Shown: piece by piece, positions 42,284-51,724 of the stretch | How positions within the stretch are numbered: position 1 is the stretch's first letter | How the letters are laid out: each line of letters opens with the position of its first letter | Source: CAYTZN01 sp964442495 | GTDB lineage: Bacteria; Pseudomonadota; Gammaproteobacteria; Legionellales; Legionellaceae | Length of the DNA stretch: 64,000 bases | Reading direction: 5' to 3' | Assembly (NCBI GenBank): GCA_964442495.1 | Contig: CAYTZN010000013.1 | Location: forward strand, 1 to 64,000 | The notes under the pieces: generated by a model | Seen by the model: the letters and a program-made list of their open reading frames with translations, nothing else | Database searches by the model: none | What the model was told of the DNA's origin: nothing | Made by a program: the position numbers and the translations under genes

Positions 42284-43621
42284 TTATTTTACGGGTTTAA
42301 ACTCCCTGCTCAATTGAATGGCCATTTCCAACGATTGTTCATAATTTAAACGAGGGTCTACCAAGCTATGGTAGGCATTTTTTAGGTCATTTGCTGCTAG
42401 GCCGCGTGCTCCACCAATGCATTCTGTTACATTATCGCCAGTGAGCTCAAAGTGTACTCCTCCGAGGTGGCTATCCATTTCACGGTGAATTTTTAAGGCT
42501 TGTTGTAATTCACTTAAAATATTATCAAAGTGTCGTGTTTTAATGCCCTCAGCAGTGGTTTCTGTGTTGCCATGCATTGGGTCACAGGACCACGTCACAG
42601 GGATTTTTGTTGCTTTTACTGCGGTAATTAGAGGGGGTAGACATTGGGCAATGTCTTTTGCACCCATGCGGCTAATCAACATGACGCGGCCTTCCTCACC
42701 TGTAGGGTTAACAATCTCTAAAACTTGCTGTAGCCATTCAGGTGTTGCTGTGGGGCCTACTTTAATGCCAATAGGGTTTTGAATACCACGGATAAATTCA
42801 AGGTGTGCGCTATCTAGCTTGGCGGTGCGCATGCCTATCCAGGGCAAATGGGTTGATAAATCATACCATTTGCCATCCTGCAGTTGACGGGTTAATGCTT
42901 GTTCGTAATGTAAATGCAGTGCTTCATGTGAGGTGTAGAAATCCACCTTGCTGAGGTTACTGCTACGAAGGCCATCAATGGATTCAAGAAAATCCAAGGA
43001 ATCAGCGATGGAGCGCACAATATGGTGATACTCATCCGCTTGCTTAGAGTGTTCTACAAAGCTTAAATCCCATCGTTGAGGGTGATGCAAGTCCGCAAAA
43101 CCGCCGTCTAAAAGTGCTCGGATAAAATTTAGCGTAATTGCAGCACAGCTGTAACCTTGTAATAACAGTTTTGGGTTGGGAATGCGTGCCGCTTTGGTGA
43201 ATTCAGGCAAATTCACCAAATCACCTCGATAATTTGGGAGCGTCACACCATCTATGGTTTCATCATCGGATGAGCGTGGTTTTGCGTATTGGCCTGCAAT
43301 ACGTCCTATACGAATGATGGGCTTATGCATGCCATGCAACAATACTAAACTCATCTGTAAAAGAATTTTAAGTTTATTTGTGATGATGTCTGAACGGCAG
43401 TCATTGAACGATTCCGCACAATCGCCACCCTGCAATATAAATGCCTCACCACGGCCCGCACGAGCTATTGCTTGTTTTAATTGCTTGATTTCACCGCTGG
43501 TTACAAGCGGTGGGAGTTGGCCTAATTGCTCCACGACTTTATTTAATTGAACTTCATCAGGGTATTTAGGCGCCTGCTGATAGGAATATTCTGACCAAGA
43601 GAGTGGCGACCATTCTTTCAT
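42284..43621 (-). CDS. Class II 3-deoxy-7-phosphoheptulonate (DAHP) synthase
   Basis: About 445 residues of the plant/actinobacterial-type AroA-II family, which joins phosphoenolpyruvate and erythrose 4-phosphate in the first shikimate step. Conserved parts are WSPLSWSEY, FILQGGDCAESF (metal-binding Cys), RIGRIAGQYAKPRSS, FYTSHEALHLHYE, LPWIGMRT, NPIGIKVGPTA, LISRMGA, VTWSCDPMHGNT and GGVHFELTGDNVTECIGG. ATG at 43621 begins MKEWSPLSW, matching the family. A TTG ten codons upstream is an alternative. No E. coli-type class I enzyme is seen in the window. Confidence 0.93.
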   Translation of the reverse strand: MKEWSPLSWSEYSYQQAPKYPDEVQLNKVVEQLGQLPPLVTSGEIKQLKQAIARAGRGEAFILQGGDCAESFNDCRSDIITNKLKILLQMSLVLLHGMHKPIIRIGRIAGQYAKPRSSDDETIDGVTLPNYRGDLVNLPEFTKAARIPNPKLLLQGYSCAAITLNFIRALLDGGFADLHHPQRWDLSFVEHSKQADEYHHIVRSIADSLDFLESIDGLRSSNLSKVDFYTSHEALHLHYEQALTRQLQDGKWYDLSTHLPWIGMRTAKLDSAHLEFIRGIQNPIGIKVGPTATPEWLQQVLEIVNPTGEEGRVMLISRMGAKDIAQCLPPLITAVKATKIPVTWSCDPMHGNTETTAEGIKTRHFDNILSELQQALKIHREMDSHLGGVHFELTGDNVTECIGGARGLAANDLKNAYHSLVDPRLNYEQSLEMAIQLSREFKPVK

Positions 43622-43730
43622 TTCAAACTCAGTGATTTTATAAAAATCCAATTATGCAATGCATGAACACCCATGGCAAGTTAAGCACTATTCTAGAAGT
43701 AGTCTAGACTTATTTTATTTAGTCATGGGA

Positions 43731-43760
43731 CTTGATATTTTGTTGTTTAACCCCAGTTAT
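43731..43760 (+). promoter_or_regulatory. Sigma-32 (heat-shock) type promoter of grpE
   Basis: CTTGATA (43731-43737), 13 bases, then CCCCAGTTAT (43751-43760), close to the RpoH consensus CTTGAA-N13-CCCCATNTA. It lies 29 bases before the grpE start. Confidence 0.75.
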
Positions 43761-43788
43761 CAGGATTAGTTAATTCGGAGTTTGTAAG

Positions 43789-44382
43789 ATGAGTGAAAAA
43801 ATACATAAAGACTGGAAGAAATTTAAAGAAGAAAACAGTGGTTTGGAGGATGAAAGTACCTCAGCCAGTGAGGGTGATGAGCGCAATACGAGTGCACTGG
43901 AGCATTCTTCTTATTTAGAGCTTGAAGAAAAATTGACCCTGGCTGAGCAACAAGCGCATGAAAATTGGGAAAAATCCGTTCGTGCCATGGCCGAGCTTGA
44001 TAACGTACGGCGTCGTGCCGAACGTGATGTGACGAACGCTCATCGTTACAGTCAGGAAAAATTGATAACGTCCTTGTTGCCTGTGATGGATAGTTTAGAG
44101 CAAGCGTTGCAATTGGCAGATAAAAGCGGGGACAAAAGCATGCATGAAGGGCTTGAGCTCACCATGAAGTTATTTATGGATGTGTTGCAAAAGCATGGTG
44201 TAGAGCAATTAAACCCGGAAGGTGCGGCGTTTAATCCGGAACAACATGAGGCAATGTCAATTCAAGAAACGGCAGATGTTGCCCCTAATACTGTTTTATC
44301 GGTGTTTCAAAAAGGTTACGTGTTAAGTGGCGAGAGGGTGATTCGTCCGGCTCGGGTGATTGTCTCTAAGGCCAAGCCTTGA
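43789..44382 (+). CDS. grpE: Nucleotide exchange factor GrpE
   Basis: A 197-residue co-chaperone that releases ADP from DnaK. It has an acidic disordered N-terminus (about 1-45), a long dimerising helix (LEEKLTLAEQQAHENWEKSVRAMAELDNVRRRAERD, in parts) and a C-terminal beta-domain that contacts DnaK (MDVLQKHGVEQLNPEGAAFNPEQHEAM, VLSVFQKGYVL, RPARVIV). GGAG lies before the ATG. It heads grpE-dnaK-dnaJ under a heat-shock-type promoter; its stop codon overlaps the -35 of the dnaK promoter. Confidence 0.95.
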   Translation: MSEKIHKDWKKFKEENSGLEDESTSASEGDERNTSALEHSSYLELEEKLTLAEQQAHENWEKSVRAMAELDNVRRRAERDVTNAHRYSQEKLITSLLPVMDSLEQALQLADKSGDKSMHEGLELTMKLFMDVLQKHGVEQLNPEGAAFNPEQHEAMSIQETADVAPNTVLSVFQKGYVLSGERVIRPARVIVSKAKP

Positions 44383-44407
44383 AATTTAAATTTATACCCC
44401 CATATTA
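44378..44407 (+). promoter_or_regulatory. Sigma-32 (heat-shock) type promoter of dnaK
   Basis: CTTGAAA (44378-44384), 13 bases, CCCCATATTA (44398-44407): an essentially perfect RpoH promoter. Its -35 covers the TGA stop of grpE. It would allow extra dnaK-dnaJ transcription beyond that from the grpE promoter. Confidence 0.82.
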
Positions 44408-44449
44408 AAGAACATTGCAGAATAACCAACTGAATTGGAGCAAGAAAAA

Positions 44450-46378
44450 ATGGCAAAAATTATTGGAATTGACTTAGGTACAACCAACTCATGCGTTGCT
44501 GTTATGGAAGGCGGTGTGCCACGTGTTATTGAGAACGCGGAAGGGCATCGCACAACACCATCTATTGTTGCGTTTACAAAAGAAGGTGAGGTATTGGTAG
44601 GCGCTGCTGCAAAACGTCAAGCGGTGACTAATCCTGACAACACCTTGTTTGCTATCAAGCGTCTTATTGGGCGTCGTTTTGACGATAAAGTGGTTCAAAA
44701 AGACATTAAAATGGTCCCTTATAAAATTATTAAAGCAGACAATGGGGACGCATGGGTTCGTGTTAATAATGAAGACAAAGCACCTCCTCAAATTTCCGCT
44801 GAAGTATTGCGAAAAATGAAAAAGACAGCTGAAGACTACTTGGGCGAAACAGTGAGCGAAGCCGTTATTACAGTTCCCGCGTACTTTAATGACTCACAAC
44901 GCCAAGCCACAAAAGATGCTGGACGAATTGCAGGTCTTGAAGTGAAGCGAATTATCAATGAGCCTACGGCTGCAGCGTTAGCGTATGGTATGGATAAAAA
45001 ACGTGGTGACGCTGTGATTGCAGTGTATGACTTAGGCGGTGGTACGTTTGATATTTCTATTATTGAAATTGCCGAAGTGGATGGCGAGCATCAATTTGAA
45101 GTATTGGCTACAAATGGTGATACTTTCTTAGGTGGTGAAGATTTCGACTTGGCACTTATTGAATATTTGGCAGCAGAATTTAAAAAAGACAGCGGTATTG
45201 ATTTGCATAGCGACCCTCTCGCATTGCAACGTCTTAAAGACGCGGCTGAAAAAGCTAAAATTGAATTGTCATCTGCTCAACAAACCGATGTGAATTTGCC
45301 TTATATTACAGCAGATGCATCTGGTCCAAAGCATTTAAATATCAAGCTGACACGCGCTAAGCTCGAGTCTTTAGTAGAAAAATTAGTTGAGCGCACGATA
45401 GCGCCTTGCCAAACAGCACTGAAAGATGCAGGCCTTACTGTCGCACAAATCAATGAAGTGATTTTGGTTGGTGGTCAAACACGAATGCCAATGGTTCAAA
45501 AAACAGTACAAGATTTGTTTGGCAAAGAGCCTCGTAAAGACGTAAACCCTGATGAAGCGGTTGCCGTGGGTGCGGCGATTCAAGCGGCTGTGTTGTCTGG
45601 TGATGTGAAAGACATTCTTTTATTAGACGTGACCCCATTGTCCTTAGGGATTGAAACGTTAGGTGGTGTCATGACGAAGCTAATTGAAAAAAATACGACC
45701 ATTCCTACCAAAGCAAACCAAGTTTTTTCAACAGCAGATGATAATCAAACTGCTGTGACTGTGCATGTGTTGCAAGGTGAGCGTGATCAAGCGTCTGCTA
45801 ATAAATCATTAGGCCGGTTTGATCTAACTGATATTCCTCCTGCACCTCGTGGTGTGCCACAAGTTGAAGTTACCTTTGATATCGATGCAAACGGTATTTT
45901 GAACGTGTCTGCTAAAGACAAAGCCACTGGCAAAGCCCAATCTATTGTGATTAAAGCGTCTAGTGGATTAAGTGATGAAGAAGTGGATGCAATGGTAAAA
46001 GATGCGCAAGCTCACGCTGAAGATGATAAAAAATTCAAAGAGTTGGCAGATATTCGTAACCAAGCAGATGCTTTGATTCATAGCAGCGAAAAATCGCTGA
46101 AAGATTTGGCAGCAGATTTATCAGATGATGAGAAAAAAGAGATTGAAACAGCCATTGCTGAATTAAAAGAAGCCGTAAAAAGCAATGAAAAAGCCGACAT
46201 CGAAAGTAAATTAACGGCATTAACCGATGCTAGTGCTAAAATGTCTGAACGCATTTATGCAAAAAAAGCCGCTGAAGGCCAAGCTCAACCAAGTGATGCT
46301 CCTCAACAAGATGATCAAAAATCGGATGATGGTGTTGTCGATGCTGAGTTTGAAGAAGTAAAAGATGATAAAAAATAA
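44450..46378 (+). CDS. dnaK: Chaperone DnaK (Hsp70)
   Basis: A 642-residue ATP-driven chaperone. The N-terminal ATPase domain opens MAKIIGIDLGTTNSCVAV, with VPAYFNDSQRQATKDAG, NEPTAAALAYG, DLGGGTFDISIIEI and VGGQTRMPMVQ. The substrate-binding domain and lid follow (DVTPLSLGIETLGGVMT, NQTAVTVHVLQGERDQA), and the tail carries the VDAEFEEVKDDKK ending. The ATG at 44450 follows TTGGAG; a frame opening five codons upstream is not the start. It works with GrpE and DnaJ, its neighbours. Confidence 0.98.
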   Translation: MAKIIGIDLGTTNSCVAVMEGGVPRVIENAEGHRTTPSIVAFTKEGEVLVGAAAKRQAVTNPDNTLFAIKRLIGRRFDDKVVQKDIKMVPYKIIKADNGDAWVRVNNEDKAPPQISAEVLRKMKKTAEDYLGETVSEAVITVPAYFNDSQRQATKDAGRIAGLEVKRIINEPTAAALAYGMDKKRGDAVIAVYDLGGGTFDISIIEIAEVDGEHQFEVLATNGDTFLGGEDFDLALIEYLAAEFKKDSGIDLHSDPLALQRLKDAAEKAKIELSSAQQTDVNLPYITADASGPKHLNIKLTRAKLESLVEKLVERTIAPCQTALKDAGLTVAQINEVILVGGQTRMPMVQKTVQDLFGKEPRKDVNPDEAVAVGAAIQAAVLSGDVKDILLLDVTPLSLGIETLGGVMTKLIEKNTTIPTKANQVFSTADDNQTAVTVHVLQGERDQASANKSLGRFDLTDIPPAPRGVPQVEVTFDIDANGILNVSAKDKATGKAQSIVIKASSGLSDEEVDAMVKDAQAHAEDDKKFKELADIRNQADALIHSSEKSLKDLAADLSDDEKKEIETAIAELKEAVKSNEKADIESKLTALTDASAKMSERIYAKKAAEGQAQPSDAPQQDDQKSDDGVVDAEFEEVKDDKK

Positions 46379-46402
46379 CAATGAATGGATTCATTAATGG
46401 GC

Positions 46403-46434
46403 GGGGCGTTTTGTAACGCCCCCTTTGCTTTTAT
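46403..46434 (+). terminator. Intrinsic terminator/attenuator between dnaK and dnaJ
   Basis: GGGGCGTT / AACGCCCC, a perfect GC-rich 8-bp stem with a TTGT loop, followed by CTTTGCTTTT. It lies 24 bases after the dnaK stop and just before dnaJ. Partial termination here would keep DnaJ below DnaK. Confidence 0.82.
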
Positions 46435-46450
46435 ATAGGGTGAGCATTCA

Positions 46451-47575
46451 ATGCAGCAGGATTATTATGAGCTTCTTGGCGTTAATCGTAGCGCGGATGA
46501 AGCTGAAATTAAAAAAGCGTATCGTAAGTTAGCGATGAAACATCATCCTGACCGTAACCCAGACGATAAAGACAGCGAAGAGAAATTTAAAGAAGTTCAA
46601 AAAGCTTATGCTGTTTTATCCGACCAAAAAAAACGTGCAGCGTATGATCAATTTGGACATGCTGGCGTTGATGGGATGGGCGGTGGCGCGGGTGGTTTTG
46701 GTGGCTTTGGTGATGTCTTTGAAGACATATTTGAAAATATTTTTTCAGGTGGCCGTCGTCAACAACGGCAATCACGTGGACAACAGGGTTCTGATTTACA
46801 GTACAACGTGCAATTGTCTCTAGAGGAAGCAGCTCAAGGCAAACAAATTGAAATCACGGTTCCTCGCCACGTGGGTTGTAAAACGTGTGATGGTAGTGGT
46901 GCAAAGAAAGGTTCAACGCCTAAACAATGCGAAACATGCGAAGGCATGGGGCAAGTGCGAATTCAACAAGGGTTTTTTTCTATTCAACAGACATGCCCAA
47001 GTTGTCATGGTGAAGGTAGAGTGATAACAAATCCTTGTGGTGATTGTCATGGTCAAGGCCGGGTGCGTGAAAGTAAAACCTTAACCGTTAAAATACCTGC
47101 GGGTGTTGATAATGGTGATAGGGTGCGTTTGAGCAATGAAGGCGAAGCTGGAACGCATGGTGGGGAAGCAGGTGATTTATACGTGCAAATCAGTGTGAAA
47201 CCGCACGCCATTTTTGAACGACATGACAGTGATTTGCATTGTGAAGTTCCTATAAGTTTTGTTACAGCCGTACTGGGTGGTTCTATTGAGGTGCCTACCC
47301 TAGAAGGACGGGTGACTTTAAAAATTCCTGCGGAAACGCAAACAGGGAAATCTTTTCGTTTGCGAGGCAAAGGCGTAAAGTCAGTGCGGGGTTATGCAAC
47401 GGGGGACTTGTTGTGCAAAGTCGTGTTGGAAACACCCGTTAATTTATCACGTGAACAAAAAGACATGTTAACCTCTTTTCATGATTCCTTAGAGCAAAGT
47501 AAAAGCACGCATTCGCCGCGCTCTAGTTCTTGGTTTGATGGTGTGAAGAAGTTTTTTGAAGACATGAAGCTTTAG
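46451..47575 (+). CDS. dnaJ: Chaperone DnaJ (Hsp40)
   Basis: A 374-residue co-chaperone that delivers substrates to DnaK and triggers ATP hydrolysis. It has a J domain (1-70) with HPD in MKHHPDRNP, a Gly/Phe region (GGGAGGFGGFGDVFEDIF) and four CxxCxGxG zinc-binding repeats (CKTCDGSG, CETCEGMG, CPSCHGEG, CGDCHGQG). C-terminal substrate domains end in the dimerisation segment. The ATG is at 46451. The full-length type I architecture is intact. Confidence 0.97.
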   Translation: MQQDYYELLGVNRSADEAEIKKAYRKLAMKHHPDRNPDDKDSEEKFKEVQKAYAVLSDQKKRAAYDQFGHAGVDGMGGGAGGFGGFGDVFEDIFENIFSGGRRQQRQSRGQQGSDLQYNVQLSLEEAAQGKQIEITVPRHVGCKTCDGSGAKKGSTPKQCETCEGMGQVRIQQGFFSIQQTCPSCHGEGRVITNPCGDCHGQGRVRESKTLTVKIPAGVDNGDRVRLSNEGEAGTHGGEAGDLYVQISVKPHAIFERHDSDLHCEVPISFVTAVLGGSIEVPTLEGRVTLKIPAETQTGKSFRLRGKGVKSVRGYATGDLLCKVVLETPVNLSREQKDMLTSFHDSLEQSKSTHSPRSSSWFDGVKKFFEDMKL

Positions 47576-47631
47576 TTTTGTTTCGCCAATAATCAACATC
47601 CCAGTGTTTCACACATGTTACTCTAAAATAC

Positions 47632-47662
47632 CTACGTACCGCGGAAAAGCCGCAGTACGTAG
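47632..47662. repeat. Dispersed palindromic repeat, copy C (single hairpin)
   Basis: CTACGTACCGCGG / CCGCAGTACGTAG, 13 bp with one mismatch, loop AAAAG. The CTACGTACCGCG end is shared with the other copies. It lies 57 bases after dnaJ and 121 bases before carA. No T-run follows, so any terminator role is secondary. Confidence 0.7.
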
Positions 47663-47783
47663 AACCTATAGAGTAAATTGTTAACTGCCCCTTATTTTGT
47701 GCTTCAGCTGGCTTAATATATAGGCTACAATTGGTCGTTTTTTAAATTCGGTCCCTAATTTCTTACTTTAAAAGAGTTTTGTA

Positions 47784-48911
47784 ATGACCCATAAGCCTGC
47801 AATATTAGTCCTTGCCGATGGAACTGTGTTTAAAGGTATCTCTGTTGGGGCTAGCGGCCAAGGTGTCGGCGAGTTGGTTTTTAATACATCAATGACCGGT
47901 TATCAAGAAATGTTGACCGATCCCTCATATACACGCCAAATCATTACCTTAACCACTGCTCATGTTGGTAATACGGGGTGCAATCCTGATGACATGGAAT
48001 CATCAAGAGCCTGGGCTACAGGCTTGGTCATGCGTGATTGTTCACTCGTGCACAGCAATTACCGGGCTCATCTTTCTTTACCCGATTGGTTAAAAAAGCA
48101 AGGTGTGGTTGCAATAGCCGGTATTGATATTCGTGAACTTACGCTGCGTTTACGTGAAACGGGGGCAATAGATGCCTGCATTAGCACGAATGTTTCTGAC
48201 ATTGATGGAGCGCTTCTGCTGGCCAAAGGGTTTGGTGGGCTTTCGGGTGTTGATTTAGCACGAGTCGTTTCACGACAAACCGTGGAATGTTGGCATGAGG
48301 GTCGTGGTGAATGGGGTAAGTCTTCGCAGCCGCTGAAGTTTCATGTTGTCGCATATGATTTTGGTGTTAAGCACACTATTTTACGTATTTTACATGATCT
48401 TGGGTGTCATTTAACGTTAGTGCCCGCCACGACTTCTGCTGCAGAGGTGCTTGCTTTGAACTCCGATGGTGTGTTTTTGTCGAATGGTCCAGGGGACCCT
48501 CAGTCGTGTGATTATGCTATTCGTGCTGTTCAAGAATTTTTAAATGTGGGCATGCCTTTGTTGGGCATTTGTTTAGGCTTTCAAATTTTAGGTTTAGCTT
48601 GTGGGGCTAAATCACTTAAAATGAAATTTGGTCATCATGGTGCTAATCATCCCGTAATGGAATTAGGCGGTAAGAAGCGTGTTTTTATTACCAGTCAAAA
48701 CCATGGGTTTGCCATAGATGAGGCGTCATTGCCAGATTGTTTAGAAGCCACCCATCGCTCATTGTTTGATCAGAGTTTGCAAGGGATAAAGCATCGAGAT
48801 AAACCCGCGTTTGGTTTTCAGGGACATCCTGAGGCAAGTCCAGGCCCTCATGATATTGAGGGTATTTTCAATGAATTTATTAAAATGATGGCTGTACGAT
48901 GGGGAGTTTAA
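47784..48911 (+). CDS. carA: Carbamoyl-phosphate synthase small subunit
   Basis: A 375-residue glutamine amidotransferase subunit feeding ammonia to CarB for arginine and pyrimidine synthesis. The N-terminal domain (LADGTVFKG, FNTSMTGYQEMLTDPSY) is followed by a class I amidotransferase domain. The catalytic Cys is in LLGICLGFQILG and the His-x-Glu is in GFQGHPEASPGP; VYDFGVK-type VAYDFGVKHTILR and FLSNGPGDP are also present. carB is not the next gene: metK and ahcY intervene. Confidence 0.96.
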   Translation: MTHKPAILVLADGTVFKGISVGASGQGVGELVFNTSMTGYQEMLTDPSYTRQIITLTTAHVGNTGCNPDDMESSRAWATGLVMRDCSLVHSNYRAHLSLPDWLKKQGVVAIAGIDIRELTLRLRETGAIDACISTNVSDIDGALLLAKGFGGLSGVDLARVVSRQTVECWHEGRGEWGKSSQPLKFHVVAYDFGVKHTILRILHDLGCHLTLVPATTSAAEVLALNSDGVFLSNGPGDPQSCDYAIRAVQEFLNVGMPLLGICLGFQILGLACGAKSLKMKFGHHGANHPVMELGGKKRVFITSQNHGFAIDEASLPDCLEATHRSLFDQSLQGIKHRDKPAFGFQGHPEASPGPHDIEGIFNEFIKMMAVRWGV

Positions 48912-48916
48912 GTTTT

Positions 48917-50065
48917 ATGAAATCAGAATATGTTTTTACTTCAGAATCAGTGTCAGAGGGGCATCCTGATAAAATCGCGGATCAAATCTCTGATGCTATT
49001 TTGGATGCGATAATCGCCCAAGATCCACGTGCACGAGTTGCCTGTGAAACGTTTGTTAAAACAGGAATGGTGCTGGTCGGTGGTGAGATAACTACCAGCG
49101 CATGGGTGGATGTTGAAGAGATCACACGTGGTGTTATCAAGGACATTGGCTATAACAGTTCAGCCATGGGCTTTGATTGGGAGTCTTGCGCTGTGTTGTC
49201 TGCTATCGGTAAACAATCAACTGATATTGCACAAGGTGTTGATAATCAACAAACAAAGCAACTGGGTGCAGGGGATCAAGGGTTAATGTTTGGCTATGCA
49301 AGCCGTGAAACAGACGTGTTCATGCCAGCTCCTATCGCATATTCTCATCGTCTTATGGAGCGCCAAGCTAAATTACGTAAAGACGGTACGCTGCCTTGGC
49401 TTCGTCCAGATGCAAAATGCCAATTAACGCTAAATTACCAAAATGGCAAACCGGTCTCCGTTGATACCGTTGTATTTTCTACTCAGCATGCTGATAGTGT
49501 GAGTCATGAGGACTTGATAGAAGGTGTTCGTGAGGAAATTATTAAACATGTTATGCCTGCCGAATGGTTACTGCCTCAAACACGCTATTTTATTAATCCA
49601 ACAGGCCGATTTGTGATTGGAGGGCCTTTGGGTGATTGTGGTTTAACAGGTCGTAAGATCATTGTGGACACGTATGGTGGTATGGCGCGTCATGGTGGTG
49701 GGTGCTTCTCAGGTAAAGACCCATCAAAAGTAGACCGCTCTGCAGCATACGCGGCAAGACATGTGGCTAAGAATTTGGTTGCAGCAGGAATTGCCGATAA
49801 ATGTGAAATCCAAGTGTCATATGCCATTGGTGTGGTTGAACCTACCTCTATTCATGTGGAAACGTTTGGTACAGGACGTCTTGAAACGGCAACGATCATT
49901 GATTTGATCAATACCCATTTTGATTTAACACCACAAGGCATTATTAATCATCATGATTTATTGCGTCCTATCTACAGAAAAACAGCCACGTATGGCCACT
50001 ATGGGCGTGATGATTTTCCGTGGGAGCGTTTAGATAAAGTTGCTGAATTAAAGAAAGCATTATAA
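48917..50065 (+). CDS. metK: S-adenosylmethionine synthetase
   Basis: A 382-residue enzyme making SAM from methionine and ATP. It opens MKSEYVFTSESVSEGHPDK, with GAGDQGLMFGYA and the phosphate-binding GGGCFSGKDPSKVDRSAAYAAR (in parts) present. YAIGVVEPTSIHVETFGTG lies near the end. The ATG at 48917 is 5 bases after the carA stop with GGGGAG inside the carA end; the frame is open six codons further upstream, inside carA. No room exists for a SAM riboswitch in front of it, so regulation, if any, is at the carA promoter. Confidence 0.97.
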   Translation: MKSEYVFTSESVSEGHPDKIADQISDAILDAIIAQDPRARVACETFVKTGMVLVGGEITTSAWVDVEEITRGVIKDIGYNSSAMGFDWESCAVLSAIGKQSTDIAQGVDNQQTKQLGAGDQGLMFGYASRETDVFMPAPIAYSHRLMERQAKLRKDGTLPWLRPDAKCQLTLNYQNGKPVSVDTVVFSTQHADSVSHEDLIEGVREEIIKHVMPAEWLLPQTRYFINPTGRFVIGGPLGDCGLTGRKIIVDTYGGMARHGGGCFSGKDPSKVDRSAAYAARHVAKNLVAAGIADKCEIQVSYAIGVVEPTSIHVETFGTGRLETATIIDLINTHFDLTPQGIINHHDLLRPIYRKTATYGHYGRDDFPWERLDKVAELKKAL

Positions 50066-50122
50066 GGCCTACTTCCATGATGCTTATCAGCATATGGAAA
50101 CAATTTTTAGGGAATATGTATT

Positions 50123-51436
50123 ATGAGATCAATTAATAAAATTGAAGCAGAGCTTGATTATAAAGTCGCTGATTTATCTCTTGCGGCTTGGGGCCGAAAA
50201 GAAATTGCTATTGCAGAGACGGAAATGCCAGGTTTGATGGCGCTTCGTGAAGAGTTTGGTCATGAAAAACCACTTAAGGGTGCGCGTATTGTTGGTTGCC
50301 TGCACATGACCATTCAAACAGCGGTGTTGATTGAAACCTTGATTGCATTGGGTGCTGAAGTGCGATGGTCTTCTTGCAATATATTTTCCACACAAGATCA
50401 CGCTGCTGCTGCAATGGCTGCTGCAGGTATTCCTGTTTTTGCTTGGAAAGGTGAGACAGAAGAAGAATATTGGTGGTGTGTTGAACAAACATTACGCGGG
50501 CCTGATGGCTGGACACCTAATTTATTACTGGATGATGGTGGCGATCTCACTCAAATCATTCATGAAAAATACCCGGAATTATTGAAAGATATAAAAGGCG
50601 TATCTGAAGAAACCACCACTGGTGTGGCAAGACTTTATGACATGGCTAAAAAAGATTTGTTAAAAATGCCCGCTATTAACGTGAACGATGCAGTGACTAA
50701 ATCAAAGTTTGATAATCTATACGGTTGCCGTGAATCCTTACTTGATGGTCTAAAACGCGCTACAGATGTCATGGTTGCTGGTAAGGTTGCTTTGATTCTT
50801 GGTTATGGCGATGTTGGTAAAGGCTGTGCTCAAGCATTACGAGGCCAAGGTGCCAGTGTTTGTATCGCAGAAATTGATCCAATTTGTGCGCTTCAAGCGG
50901 CAATGGAAGGTTACCGTGTGGTGACTCTTGATGATGTAGCAGAACAAGTCGATATCGTTGTTACCGCTACTGGGAATTTTCATGTGGTGACACATGAGCA
51001 CATGTTGCGCATGAAAAACCAAGCTATTTTATGCAATATTGGCCATTTTGATTCAGAAATTGATATTCAAAGTTTACGCCAATATGAGTGGGATAATATC
51101 AAGCCACAAGTTGACCATATTATTTTCCCTGATGGTAAGCGTATTATTTTATTGGCTGAAGGTCGTTTGGTGAATTTGGGCTGTGCAACAGGTCACCCAA
51201 GTTTTGTTATGTCTGCATCGTTTACTAACCAAGTGTTGGCACAAATAGAGCTATTCCAACGTGCAGAGCAATATGAGAGTCAAGTCTACGTCTTGCCAAA
51301 ACATTTGGATGAAAAGGTAGCTCATTTGCATTTGGCTCGTATTGGCGCAAAGTTAACCCAGTTAACAGCTGAACAAGCGACTTACATTGGTGTTCCAGTC
51401 CAAGGTCCTTACAAGCCTGATCATTACCGTTATTAA
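50123..51436 (+). CDS. ahcY: Adenosylhomocysteinase (SAH hydrolase)
   Basis: A 437-residue NAD-dependent enzyme splitting S-adenosylhomocysteine into adenosine and homocysteine. Signatures: GCLHMTIQTAVLIETL, SSCNIFSTQDHAAAA, GVSEETTTGVARLY, the NAD-binding LILGYGDVGKGCAQALRG, CNIGHFDSEID and the C-terminal GPYKPDHYRY. It follows metK by 57 bases; together they run the methyl cycle. The adenosine product could be handled by deaminases such as the secreted one at 9429-10904 only if exported. Confidence 0.97.
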   Translation: MRSINKIEAELDYKVADLSLAAWGRKEIAIAETEMPGLMALREEFGHEKPLKGARIVGCLHMTIQTAVLIETLIALGAEVRWSSCNIFSTQDHAAAAMAAAGIPVFAWKGETEEEYWWCVEQTLRGPDGWTPNLLLDDGGDLTQIIHEKYPELLKDIKGVSEETTTGVARLYDMAKKDLLKMPAINVNDAVTKSKFDNLYGCRESLLDGLKRATDVMVAGKVALILGYGDVGKGCAQALRGQGASVCIAEIDPICALQAAMEGYRVVTLDDVAEQVDIVVTATGNFHVVTHEHMLRMKNQAILCNIGHFDSEIDIQSLRQYEWDNIKPQVDHIIFPDGKRIILLAEGRLVNLGCATGHPSFVMSASFTNQVLAQIELFQRAEQYESQVYVLPKHLDEKVAHLHLARIGAKLTQLTAEQATYIGVPVQGPYKPDHYRY

Positions 51437-51512
51437 TACCACTATGTCTGGGGTTTGATTTATCGTTACAGAGGTAGGGCATGAATGGTCGTAAATAGCT
51501 TAATCGCCAACG

Positions 51513-51560
51513 TACTGCGCTTCATGCGCAGTATCTAGCAATTTGGCTAGATTCATAGAC
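51513..51560. repeat. Dispersed palindromic repeat, copy D
   Basis: TACTGCGC / GCGCAGTA perfect 8-bp stem with loop TTCAT at 51513-51533, the same geometry as copy A. It is directly followed by a second small stem, TCTAGC...GCTAGA (51534-51551). It lies in the 317-bp ahcY-carB gap. The rest of that gap (51561-51724) is AT-rich, shows no gene, and should hold any carB promoter. Confidence 0.7.
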
Positions 51561-51724
51561 TTGCTCCTGGTCGAACATGCTCTTGTCCTGCTCTTAGCTG
51601 CACGCAGATCTCTTTGGCGTTTCTATTGCATGGTTAGGCTATTTTTTCTTCCTTTTTCCTCATAAAAATATCGTCTTTACGTTCACGTCGTGGGTATAAT
51701 TTTTTAGCAAAATTCGATAACATA

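Noticed and set aside
44435..44449. Five-codon upstream start for dnaK
   Set aside because: It covers the ribosome site TTGGAG; the universally conserved start MAKIIGIDLGTT lies at 44450.
48880..48916. SAM riboswitch before metK
   Set aside because: Only 5 bases separate carA from metK; there is no space for an aptamer.
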